Shown piece after piece: positions 24,970-32,714 of a stretch of 54,944 nucleotides of DNA. The stretch comes from Gammaproteobacteria bacterium BRH_c0 (GTDB taxonomy: Bacteria > Pseudomonadota > Gammaproteobacteria > Pseudomonadales > Porticoccaceae). The notes under the pieces are model-generated. The model was not told where the DNA came from. It worked only from the letters and a program-made list of their open reading frames with translations, and did not search any database. The translations under genes and the position numbers were made by a program. Each line of letters starts with the position of its first letter. The first letter of the stretch is position 1. The stretch is from positions 1 through 54,944 of the forward strand of contig LADM01000014.1 of the NCBI GenBank assembly GCA_000961645.1, read 5' to 3'.

Positions 24970-25713
24970 ATGGCCGAGCAAAAACCCTTCTGGGAACAAC
25001 TCCCTCCCTGGCCGGAGGGGGATTTCAGTGTGTTCGGCGAGGTGGAAGAAACCTCCCTGTCGCGCATCCAGACCCTCACCGCCAGTTTTATGAGCCGCAA
25101 CTGGCTGACCATTCCCCACGTCACCCACCACGACGATGTGGATACCACGGCGCTGGAACAGCATCGCCAATCCATGGCGGTGAAGCTCTCCCCCCTGGTA
25201 TTTATGGTCAAGGCCCTGGTGGATGCCCTGGTGGCATTCCCGCGTTTTAACGCGTCGCTGGATGGCAGCGGCAAAAAGCTGATACTGAAAAAATATTTTC
25301 ATATCGGTATTGCCATCGATACGCCCAACGGATTGCTGGTGGGGGTGGTGCGGGACTGCGATAAAAAAGATCTGGCCCAGCTTGCGGACGATATTGCCCA
25401 GTTGTCTGCCAAAGCCCGGGACAAGGGCCTGTCGATGGCGGAAATGAGCGGCGGCTGCATGACCATCAGCTCCCTCGGCGGCATTGGCGGTACGGGTTTT
25501 ACCCCGATTATCAATGCCCCGGAAGTCGCGATTCTCGGCATTACCCGCAGCGAGTGGAAACCCGCTCGCGGGGAGGGCGGTGAACTGGTATGGCGCCACA
25601 AGACGCCATTCTCGCTCAGCTACGATCACCGGGTGATCAATGGCGCCGATGCAGCGCGCTTTCTCAGGCACCTGGATGCTGTGTTGGCGAAACCTGAACT
25701 TCTTGCTGTCTAA
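24970..25713 (+). CDS. 2-oxoacid dehydrogenase E2 catalytic domain, without lipoyl or subunit-binding domain
   Basis: A 247-residue acyltransferase core transferring the acyl group from lipoate to CoA. It begins almost directly with the core (SLSRIQTLTASFMSRNWLTIPHVTHHDDVD) and ends with the active-site motif SYDHRVINGADAARFL, catalytic H220. The HRVING form with Asn also occurs in pseudomonad/Azotobacter pyruvate dehydrogenase E2, so it is not a defect. No lipoyl or peripheral-subunit-binding domain is encoded in frame. The ATG at 24970, 4 bases after the lipoyl gene, is the sensible start. How E1 and E3 dock is unclear. Confidence 0.92.
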   Translation: MAEQKPFWEQLPPWPEGDFSVFGEVEETSLSRIQTLTASFMSRNWLTIPHVTHHDDVDTTALEQHRQSMAVKLSPLVFMVKALVDALVAFPRFNASLDGSGKKLILKKYFHIGIAIDTPNGLLVGVVRDCDKKDLAQLADDIAQLSAKARDKGLSMAEMSGGCMTISSLGGIGGTGFTPIINAPEVAILGITRSEWKPARGEGGELVWRHKTPFSLSYDHRVINGADAARFLRHLDAVLAKPELLAV

Positions 25714-25797
25714 ACTTTATGGGTAATCAGTCAGGAATTGGATGTAAGCAACCATGAACCAGTTAATTCACCAATCTGAATGCAACGGAGGAGGACA

Positions 25798-26625
25798 ATG
25801 AAAGTACGAGTCCCCAATATGGATTTTTCCCGCATCCGCGCACTGTGGGCGCCGGTGCCTGAATTCGCCCAAAGCTACAATGCATTTTCCATTGTGCCCG
25901 CCCATATTGAGCCCTATCTGATGAAGGTCATGCGGCGCGCCAAGGATGTGCTCGACCCGAAACACGAGCAACTCCACGAGGAGATCGCCATCTTCAACAA
26001 ACAGGAGATGGAGCATTGCAAAAACCATGTTGCCTTCAATCGTGCGCTTTATGATCAGGGTTATGGCGATCTGCGCGAGGTGGAAAAACCCTACCAGCAG
26101 GATTATGTGCGCTTTCTGAAGGACAAATCCCTGCGCTTCAATGTGGCCTATTGCGAGGGTTTTGAAGCCATGGGCTCAGCAGCTGCCCAGGTATTTTTTG
26201 AAGATCTCGACGGGTATCTTGATGGTGCCGACAGTGAGGCCGTTGATTTGTGGAAGTGGCACCTGGCGGAAGAATTCGAGCACCGGGAGGTTTGCTACAA
26301 GGTGTACAAAACCCTTTATGGCAACGGTCCCTTTGCATATCTGTACCGCATTGCCGTATTTATCTATGCGATGACCCATATTGGTGGTTATACCGCCAGA
26401 GCGCAAAAATACCTGATCGGCGTTGACCGGGCATCGATGTCGGAAGACGAGCGCCAGGCCTCCATTGCCCGCGAAAAGGCGCTGGGCAAAAAAGTCGCTT
26501 CTTCCAGCAAGAAATATCTCTTCCAGGTGTTTTCCCCGTTTTACGATCCTGGCAAGAAAAAGCCCTCGCCCGGCATGCAGGAGATCCTTGATCGCTACGA
26601 TACTTCCAATACTGTGACCCCCTGA
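25798..26625 (+). CDS. PF10118-like predicted metal-dependent hydrolase
   Basis: A 275-residue, largely helical protein. It contains NKQEMEHCKNHVAFNRAL (near 65-85) and WHLAEEFEHREVCYKVYKTLYG (near 155-180), spaced Glu/His pairs as in the uncharacterised metal-dependent hydrolase family PF10118 (COG3687) and in diiron-type helical bundles. Function in that family is not established. The ATG at 25798 follows GGAGGAGG closely; an in-frame ATG at 25780 lies upstream of this Shine-Dalgarno. It closes the operon of the TPP dehydrogenase, 84 bases after E2, and is followed by a clear terminator. Confidence 0.75.
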   Translation: MKVRVPNMDFSRIRALWAPVPEFAQSYNAFSIVPAHIEPYLMKVMRRAKDVLDPKHEQLHEEIAIFNKQEMEHCKNHVAFNRALYDQGYGDLREVEKPYQQDYVRFLKDKSLRFNVAYCEGFEAMGSAAAQVFFEDLDGYLDGADSEAVDLWKWHLAEEFEHREVCYKVYKTLYGNGPFAYLYRIAVFIYAMTHIGGYTARAQKYLIGVDRASMSEDERQASIAREKALGKKVASSSKKYLFQVFSPFYDPGKKKPSPGMQEILDRYDTSNTVTP

Positions 26626-26628
26626 ATC

Positions 26629-26657
26629 AGATCCCGGTGAAAGCCGGGATCTTTTTT
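26629..26657 (+). terminator. rho-independent terminator
   Basis: Stem AGATCCCGG / CCGGGATCT with loop TGAAAG, followed by a T run at 26652-26657. It sits just after the stop of the PF10118-like gene and ends the Rieske/TPP-dehydrogenase operon. Confidence 0.9.
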
Positions 26658-26706
26658 ACAACTCCTTTTTTATTATTTCGATAATACCTATTGCAGCAGG
26701 TGCAGG

Positions 26707-27120
26707 ATGACTATTCCCAAGGATTACAGCTACCAGGAATCCCCCAGCGCGTTTGTCAATCATGTTGGCAAGATCTATCACAAGCGCAGCACTGCTGCGG
26801 ATGGCGGTGAAGAAGTGTGGACTGCCCTCGAAATACAGGATCACCACGTCAATACCTGGGGTTTTTGCCACGGTGCAGTGATGAGCAGTCTGGCGGAAAT
26901 GGGCACTGCCGCGCCGGCCTGGGATCCCGATGGTCCTCCGGTGGTGGCTATCGAAATGAACATGCAATTTATCAGGGCGCCGAAACTGGGCCAGCTCCTT
27001 GAAGTGTGCGGCACTGTATCCCAGCGCACTCGCAGCCTGGTGTTTTGTCAGGCCCGGGCCTATGCCGATGGCGAGCTGGTGTTTACCGCTTCCTCCATCC
27101 AGAAAATCCTCAAAGCGTGA
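26707..27120 (+). CDS. PaaI-type hotdog thioesterase
   Basis: A 137-residue single hotdog domain. The signature NTWGFCHGAVMSSLAEMGTA carries the HG turn and the Glu expected at the active site. The later IEMNMQFIRAPKLGQLLEVCG and RSLVFCQARAYADGELVFTASS strands match PaaI/YbgC-like acyl-CoA thioesterases. It would release CoA from acyl- or aryl-acyl-CoA intermediates, perhaps as a safety valve (inference). It starts downstream of a terminator and precedes a Bcr-like efflux pump by 49 bases. Confidence 0.87.
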   Translation: MTIPKDYSYQESPSAFVNHVGKIYHKRSTAADGGEEVWTALEIQDHHVNTWGFCHGAVMSSLAEMGTAAPAWDPDGPPVVAIEMNMQFIRAPKLGQLLEVCGTVSQRTRSLVFCQARAYADGELVFTASSIQKILKA

Positions 27121-27169
27121 CTGTGCCGGGGTTGGCAGCCCTGGTCACTGACCCAGGGATCTCTTGACC

Positions 27170-28378
27170 ATGGGCCCGAGCCGCAACGCTGTGCTGATTC
27201 TCGCCCTCAGCCTGCTGTCGGCCATTACACCCCTTGGCATTGATATGGCCCTGCCCGGATTTGCCAGCCTGGAGAGTGATCTGGGATTGGCGCCGGGCGC
27301 GGGGGCCAATACCGTCAGTATCTTCCTGCTCGGATTCGCCCTGGGTCCGCTGTGGTTTGGCCCGCTTTCCGACCATGTGGGCAGAAAACCCGTGCTTTAC
27401 GCAGGCATACTCCTGTTTTCGACCGGTGGCCTGCTGTGTTATTTAGCGGACAGCGCCTGGCTGTTTTTCGCCGGGCGACTGTTGCAGGGGGTGGGAGCGG
27501 GTGTTTGCTCGTCCATTCCCCTGGCGATAGTGCGCGACAGTTTTGAAGGCTTGCAGGGCCGTCGTGTCCTGACCCTAATCACCCTGGTGATGGGCGTGGC
27601 ACCCATTGTTGCCCCGGTGATAGGGGCTGCGGTTGTCGCCACACTGGGGTGGCGCCATGTGTTCTCCATTCTGTGGATGACAGGTGCTGTGCTGTTGCTG
27701 TTTGTTATCCTGGGTTTGCGCGAAACGCGCGTCGCCACGACAGCGCGAAATCTCTCCTTGCGGCCTATGCTGGCGGCATACCGCACAGCGCTGGGCAATC
27801 GGGTGTTTGTCGGCTATGGCCTCGCCAACGGTTTCAGTGTGGGCTGCATGTTTGCCTTTATCGCATCTTCACCGGCTGTGTTTATGGGCCGGTTTGGGGT
27901 GCCAGCGGCGACTTTCGGACTGATATTTGCCGTTATTGCCGCGGGCATTATTGTCGGGGCGACGCTCAACGACAGGCTGTTGTCACGAGCCTTGCCTCCC
28001 GCTGGCGTACTGGCCGCTGCACTGTTTGGCAGCCTCGCTTCTGCGCTGTTGCTGCTGGTATCTGCTTTGGCAGGGATTGCCACGGTGACTTCCACCCTTG
28101 CCCTGCTGGTGCTGAACAATCTGTGCAGTGGCATGATCCGACCCAATGCCACCCACGAGGCCATGCAACCACTGCCCCATATTGCGGGCAGTGCATCTGC
28201 ACTGTTTCGCGCTGTACAGATGCTGCTGGGCGCCATAGCGGCAGCGGCGGTCAGCACAGTTGCTCCCGCCCATGCCCTTCTGGCCATGGCGGGGGTGATG
28301 AGTGGCACAGCGCTGGTCTCGCTGCTGATGTTCTGGTGGGTGTCAGTGACAAGATCATCACAGGATATGAGCGGATAA
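27170..28378 (+). CDS. Bcr/CflA-type MFS efflux transporter
   Basis: A 402-residue, 12-helix MFS protein. The loop motif GPLSDHVGRKPVLYAG, the early IDMALPGFASLESDLG and the motif C region GVAPIVAPVIGAAVVATLGW are typical of the Bcr/CflA drug-efflux group. It would sit in the inner membrane and export amphipathic compounds by proton antiport. ATG at 27170 is preferred to TTG at 27164. The gene is adjacent to a thioesterase and may export acids released by it (inference). Confidence 0.88.
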   Translation: MGPSRNAVLILALSLLSAITPLGIDMALPGFASLESDLGLAPGAGANTVSIFLLGFALGPLWFGPLSDHVGRKPVLYAGILLFSTGGLLCYLADSAWLFFAGRLLQGVGAGVCSSIPLAIVRDSFEGLQGRRVLTLITLVMGVAPIVAPVIGAAVVATLGWRHVFSILWMTGAVLLLFVILGLRETRVATTARNLSLRPMLAAYRTALGNRVFVGYGLANGFSVGCMFAFIASSPAVFMGRFGVPAATFGLIFAVIAAGIIVGATLNDRLLSRALPPAGVLAAALFGSLASALLLLVSALAGIATVTSTLALLVLNNLCSGMIRPNATHEAMQPLPHIAGSASALFRAVQMLLGAIAAAAVSTVAPAHALLAMAGVMSGTALVSLLMFWWVSVTRSSQDMSG

Positions 28379-28390
28379 GGTGTTATCGCC

Positions 28391-28410
28391 ATGGGCAGAA
28401 CGCTGCCCAT
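28391..28410 (+). terminator. hairpin after the MFS gene
   Basis: Perfect 8-bp arms ATGGGCAG and CTGCCCAT with loop AACG. The trailing sequence CGTCTTGAC is only weakly U-rich, so it may be a weak terminator. It ends five bases before the -35 of the next promoter. Confidence 0.45.
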
Positions 28411-28414
28411 CGTC

Positions 28415-28443
28415 TTGACATGCTAAAATATTAGTATTATAAA
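28415..28443 (+). promoter_or_regulatory. sigma70-type promoter with CTAA-N4-TTAG operator box (box 1)
   Basis: TTGACA at 28415-28420 and TATAAA at 28438-28443 are separated by 17 bases, a near-consensus sigma70 promoter. The palindrome CTAA-AATA-TTAG (28423-28434) fills the spacer, a classic repressor position. The same box occurs at 40050 and at 43405, the latter upstream of a GntR-type regulator gene. Confidence 0.7.
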
Positions 28444-28517
28444 AGTGCTCGCAGTGTTGATGGCTAAGGTTTCAGCGCGTCAATCATCCCTGGTCCGAAT
28501 AACAACGAGGAGTGAGT

Positions 28518-30206
28518 GTGATAGCAACGCAAGTGCTGGTTGTTGGTGGGGGTCCGGTGGGTATGACCCTGGCCAATGCGCTTGCCTTTTATGGCGTGCG
28601 ATCCGTACTGGTGGAAAAAAACCCGGGCACTACCACCCACCCCAAGATGGATATCACCAACGCTCGCAGCATGGAGATTTTCCGCAAAACCGGTTTGGCC
28701 GACGCACTGCGGGCAGTGGCGATACCTGACGAAAATCCATTTGATGTGGCCTGGATCACCAAACTCAACGGCCATGAACTGCATCGTTTCAGATACCCCA
28801 GTGCCGCCGAGTCTCTAATTCAAATTCGGCGGAAGAACGATGGCACACAGCCGTCCGAGGCCCCGATGCGGGTTTCCCAGGTGCTTATCGAGCCGGTTCT
28901 GAAAACAGCCATAGAGCAGAACCCCCTCATAGAAGTGATGTTTGGCTGGGCATTTGAATCTTTCACCCGGTGTGAAGAGGGTGTGACGGCACAGGTTGTG
29001 GATGGCAGCGGCAAGCGCATGAACATCAGCGCGGAATATCTGGTGGGTTGTGACGGCGGTGGCAGCCTGGTGCGCAAACAACTGGGCATATCCCTGTCGG
29101 GCAAGGCGCAGGTTTCACGGCGTTATATAACCCATTTCCGCTCTGATGCTCGCCAGCTGTTGCAGCGCTGGGGCAAGGCCTGGCATTACCAGTCAAACCT
29201 GGGAACCCTGGTGGCACAGAACGACCATGACACCTGGACACTGCTGTCGCGCATTCCTGACGATGTCGAACCGGAAGACGTTGATCCTGCCCGGCTGATT
29301 GAGACATTCGTCGGCGAAAAAATTGCCCACGAGATTCTGGTGGCCAACAGCTGGAGCCCCCATTTGCTGGTGGCTGACAGTTACGGGCAGGGCAGGGTAT
29401 TGCTTGCCGGTGATGCAGTGCATCAGTACATACCCACTGGCGGCTATGGAATGAATACCGGCATAGGCGACGCTTTTGATCTGGCCTGGAAACTTGGCGC
29501 GCTGGTGCAGGGATTTGGCGGCGAGCAGCTGCTGGCCTCCTATGAAAGCGAGCGCCGCCCGGTGGGGCTGGCCAACTGCACAGGGTCGGAAAAACACAAT
29601 CAGGTGCGGGTGCAAATTGCCGGGCTGTATACGCCTGAGCTGGATATCGACAGCGACCAGGGAGAATTGCAGCGGCAGAAAGTTGCGGCCAGTATCGCCG
29701 CGATCGGCAATGCCGAAAACGAATGTGCTGGCCTGGAACTTGGCTACTGCTATCGCGATTCGCCGATCATCTGTAGCGAAGACAACGCCAGTCACAGTGG
29801 CAACCGCTTAACAGTCGATGACCCGCTCGAGTACCGCCCGTCAACCGAACCGGGCGCAAGGTTGCCGAGCGTGTTTCTCGGCGACGGCAAAAATATTTAT
29901 CAGCTGCTCGGCCCCTGGTTCACCCTGCTGTGTTTTGAATCCTGCGACACCGAAATGGTCGACGCTGTTGCAGCAAAAATGGCTGTTCCCCTGCAGATAA
30001 CCCGCATTGATTTACCTGGCTACAGTGACATTTATCACTCTGCCTGTGTGCTTGTCAGGCCTGACCAGCATGTCGCATGGCGCGGCGCAATGCCTGTTGA
30101 CGAGCAAAGTATTGAAAGAATCTTGTCGCGGGTGGTGGGAAAAATGGCTGTTGATAATGACAACATTGGCTGCCCGGATAATAGCTGTGTCAATCAATAC
30201 ACCTGA
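28518..30206 (+). CDS. FAD-dependent aromatic hydroxylase (PheA/TfdB/MhpA type)
   Basis: A 562-residue class A flavin monooxygenase. The FAD Rossmann motif VVGGGPVGMTLA is at the N-terminus, the DG motif reads LVGCDGGGSLVRKQL, and the GD motif reads VLLAGDAVHQYIPTGGYGMNTGIGDA. A C-terminal thioredoxin-like region typical of phenol hydroxylases follows. It uses NAD(P)H and oxygen without separate redox partners. GTG at 28518 is chosen because GAGG lies seven bases upstream; GTG at 28512 overlaps the Shine-Dalgarno. It is preceded by a strong promoter with an operator-like box. The aromatic substrate is unknown. Confidence 0.88.
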   Translation: MIATQVLVVGGGPVGMTLANALAFYGVRSVLVEKNPGTTTHPKMDITNARSMEIFRKTGLADALRAVAIPDENPFDVAWITKLNGHELHRFRYPSAAESLIQIRRKNDGTQPSEAPMRVSQVLIEPVLKTAIEQNPLIEVMFGWAFESFTRCEEGVTAQVVDGSGKRMNISAEYLVGCDGGGSLVRKQLGISLSGKAQVSRRYITHFRSDARQLLQRWGKAWHYQSNLGTLVAQNDHDTWTLLSRIPDDVEPEDVDPARLIETFVGEKIAHEILVANSWSPHLLVADSYGQGRVLLAGDAVHQYIPTGGYGMNTGIGDAFDLAWKLGALVQGFGGEQLLASYESERRPVGLANCTGSEKHNQVRVQIAGLYTPELDIDSDQGELQRQKVAASIAAIGNAENECAGLELGYCYRDSPIICSEDNASHSGNRLTVDDPLEYRPSTEPGARLPSVFLGDGKNIYQLLGPWFTLLCFESCDTEMVDAVAAKMAVPLQITRIDLPGYSDIYHSACVLVRPDQHVAWRGAMPVDEQSIERILSRVVGKMAVDNDNIGCPDNSCVNQYT

Positions 30207-30308
30207 TCATTGTGAGTGAATTAATAGGGCGGACAAGCAAAGACAATTCAGCCTGAAAACTAACCAGTAACACCAATATTCAAAATCATAATTAAGGATG
30301 AGGTATAC

Positions 30309-32645
30309 GTGGACAAGACCGGATATATCAACAGCAATACAAATCGCGGCAAATTGCTGTGCCGCAATCTGCTGGCAAAATACCTTGTAACCGCTTTGCT
30401 GGGATCAGGATCGCTGATGATGGCAAGCCATGCTGGTGCTCAGGGGCTGGAGGAGATTATTGTCACCGCCCGAAAACGGGCTGAATCTGTGCAGGATGTG
30501 CCTATCTCTATCAGCAGTTTTTCCGGCGAAGATCTTGAAGCCAGCGGCGCGACCGATATGTCCGGCATTGGCTTTCACACACCCAATATGCTGCTCACAA
30601 CATCGGCATCCAGTGATTCGACTGTAAAAGTGGCAATTCGCGGCCAGGCACAGAATGACAATATCGGCACTCTCGATCAGTCTGTCGGTATCTATGTGGA
30701 CGATGTGATCTGGGCGCGTCCGGTGGGCCTGAACATGAACCTGGCGGATATCGACAGGGTAGAAGTATTGCGCGGCCCGCAGGGCACCCTGTTCGGGCGC
30801 AACACCACGGGCGGCGCAGTGCAGGTGTACACCAAAAACCCGGAATTTTTTACCGAGGGCCGCGTAGCTGTTAGGGTTGGCAATTACGAGCGCGGCGACT
30901 ACAGCCTGATGTTCAACACACCGCTTATCGATGACATGCTTGCGCTGCGCGTCAGTTACGACGCCCAGAAGCGCGACGGTTGGCAGGACAACAAACTCTT
31001 TGATTACCAGCCCGGTCAAAAAGATACGCAAAATATGATTGCGAAATTATTGTATAAACCGTCGGACACTTTTGACTTGCTGCTGAAACTGGACAGGTCG
31101 GAAGGGGATTATCTGACCCGTGGCCAGGTCATGACCTTTTTTGATGGCGGTGCCCCGGCGTTCGGCGGCGCTGATCCGGTAGCGGTATTTTCCGGTGGGG
31201 CACAAACAGGCTTTGATTTCGTCACGGATGACTATTCAAACGTCAGTGAAGGCTTTAAGCCGAAAACCACCTGGAAGCATGAGGGTGTAGGCCTTACCTC
31301 AAACTGGGTGATCAACGACGATCTGGCCGTCAAGGCCGTTGCCGGTTACCGCGAACTCGACGAAAAATCCTTCGGCGATTACGACGGCACGCCTTATCCA
31401 ATTCTGGATATTTTTATCGGCCAGGAAGGCCACCGCATGATGAGTGGCGAGATCAACGTCAATGGCAGCGCCCTGGACGACCGGCTGCAGTGGACTACCG
31501 GAGCCTACTATTTTAATGAAGAGGGCGGTGACCGCGCCTGGGTGGCCTTTGGCCTGCCCATTCGCCAGGCGCAGTTTGGCGATACTGAAAACAGCAGCAA
31601 GGCCATTTTCGGCCAGATGAATTATCGCTTTACTGAACAGCTGACCGCTACGCTGGGGCTGCGTTACTCAAAAGAGAGCAAGGATCTGCTGTCAAAAAAC
31701 CATGGCGCCGATTCTGTTACCGGTGATTTTCTCGTCTGTTCCATTCCGACCCTTTACACCGGGGTTGCTGATCCCACTGATGAAGCAGGTTGCCAGGCGC
31801 GCTTCAGCCGCGAGGATGATTCTGTCGATTACACCCTGATGCTCAGCTACAACCTCAACGACGATAAAATGGTTTATTTTAAAACCGGCAGCGGTTTCCG
31901 CAGCGGCGGCCAGAATCTGCGCGGCGGTGATCCTTTCGGGCGTGACTCTGCAGGCTCCATTGCATCGTTTTCCTCCTTTGACCCGGAAGAGGTGGTTGAG
32001 TATGAAATCGGTTTCAAGGGTGATTTCCTCAATTCCCGTTTGCGTACCAATGTGGCTGCTTTCTATTCCAGCTATGAAGATATCCAGCGTTCAACCATTG
32101 TGCCGGTGGGCGGCGTAGCCACGCTGGTATCGAACGCAGCGGAGGGCAATGTACATGGTCTGGAAGCTGAAGTCACCAGGGTGCTCACCCATAGCTGGGA
32201 TCTGGGCGCCACCTTCGGCTGGACCGACGCCTCCTACGACAAGTTTCTCGACTTTGATGCCCAGGGCAATCCCAAGGACCGGAGCGACGAGCCCTTTATT
32301 GCCACCCCCGAGTACTCCTTCAGCACCTGGACGGTATACCGCATTCCGGTGCAAACCGGCGAGCTGTCGGTGCGCCTCGATTATTCCTGGCTGGATGAGC
32401 ATGTCACCTTTGCTTCGACCCGGCTGGAAGGCAGCTATACACCCGCCAAGGGCCGCATGAACGCGCGCCTGCAATGGGATCTCAGCGACAGTGTCGCGCT
32501 GGGTTTGTGGGGCAAGAACATTACCAATGAACGCTACCGGGAATACGGTATCGAACTGTTTGACAGCAACGGCTATGCCCTTGGCATCGGCAATGAGCCG
32601 CGCACCTGGGGCCTGGATCTGGCCTACCACTTCGGCGGACGATAG
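30309..32645 (+). CDS. TonB-dependent outer-membrane receptor
   Basis: A 778-residue precursor with an extended signal peptide (hydrophobic core LVTALLGSGSLMMAS, cleavage near HAGAQ). The plug begins EEIIVTARKRAESVQDVPIS and includes LRGPQGTLFGRNTTGGAV. The barrel ends WGLDLAYHFGGR. It would import a scarce or bulky ligand. GTG start with GGATGAGG upstream. It is followed at 69 bases by a Rieske-flavoprotein pair, which suggests coexpression of uptake and first attack (inference). It belongs to the same broad receptor group as the protein at 5311 but is not a close copy. Confidence 0.92.
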   Translation: MDKTGYINSNTNRGKLLCRNLLAKYLVTALLGSGSLMMASHAGAQGLEEIIVTARKRAESVQDVPISISSFSGEDLEASGATDMSGIGFHTPNMLLTTSASSDSTVKVAIRGQAQNDNIGTLDQSVGIYVDDVIWARPVGLNMNLADIDRVEVLRGPQGTLFGRNTTGGAVQVYTKNPEFFTEGRVAVRVGNYERGDYSLMFNTPLIDDMLALRVSYDAQKRDGWQDNKLFDYQPGQKDTQNMIAKLLYKPSDTFDLLLKLDRSEGDYLTRGQVMTFFDGGAPAFGGADPVAVFSGGAQTGFDFVTDDYSNVSEGFKPKTTWKHEGVGLTSNWVINDDLAVKAVAGYRELDEKSFGDYDGTPYPILDIFIGQEGHRMMSGEINVNGSALDDRLQWTTGAYYFNEEGGDRAWVAFGLPIRQAQFGDTENSSKAIFGQMNYRFTEQLTATLGLRYSKESKDLLSKNHGADSVTGDFLVCSIPTLYTGVADPTDEAGCQARFSREDDSVDYTLMLSYNLNDDKMVYFKTGSGFRSGGQNLRGGDPFGRDSAGSIASFSSFDPEEVVEYEIGFKGDFLNSRLRTNVAAFYSSYEDIQRSTIVPVGGVATLVSNAAEGNVHGLEAEVTRVLTHSWDLGATFGWTDASYDKFLDFDAQGNPKDRSDEPFIATPEYSFSTWTVYRIPVQTGELSVRLDYSWLDEHVTFASTRLEGSYTPAKGRMNARLQWDLSDSVALGLWGKNITNERYREYGIELFDSNGYALGIGNEPRTWGLDLAYHFGGR

Positions 32646-32714
32646 AGTAGGATCAGACAGCGTATTCACCACCAAACATAATATAAATGGCCATCGGGCC
32701 AGGGGGTTGTAAGC

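Noticed and set aside
24970..25713. Catalytic Asp-to-Asn change in the E2 HxxxDG motif as a defect
   Set aside because: The HRVING form with Asn is normal in pseudomonad/Azotobacter-type pyruvate dehydrogenase E2, so it is not evidence of inactivity.
27139..27158. Hairpin between the thioesterase and MFS genes
   Set aside because: The arms CCCTGG/CCAGGG are only 6 bp with no U-run, and the two genes look cotranscribed.
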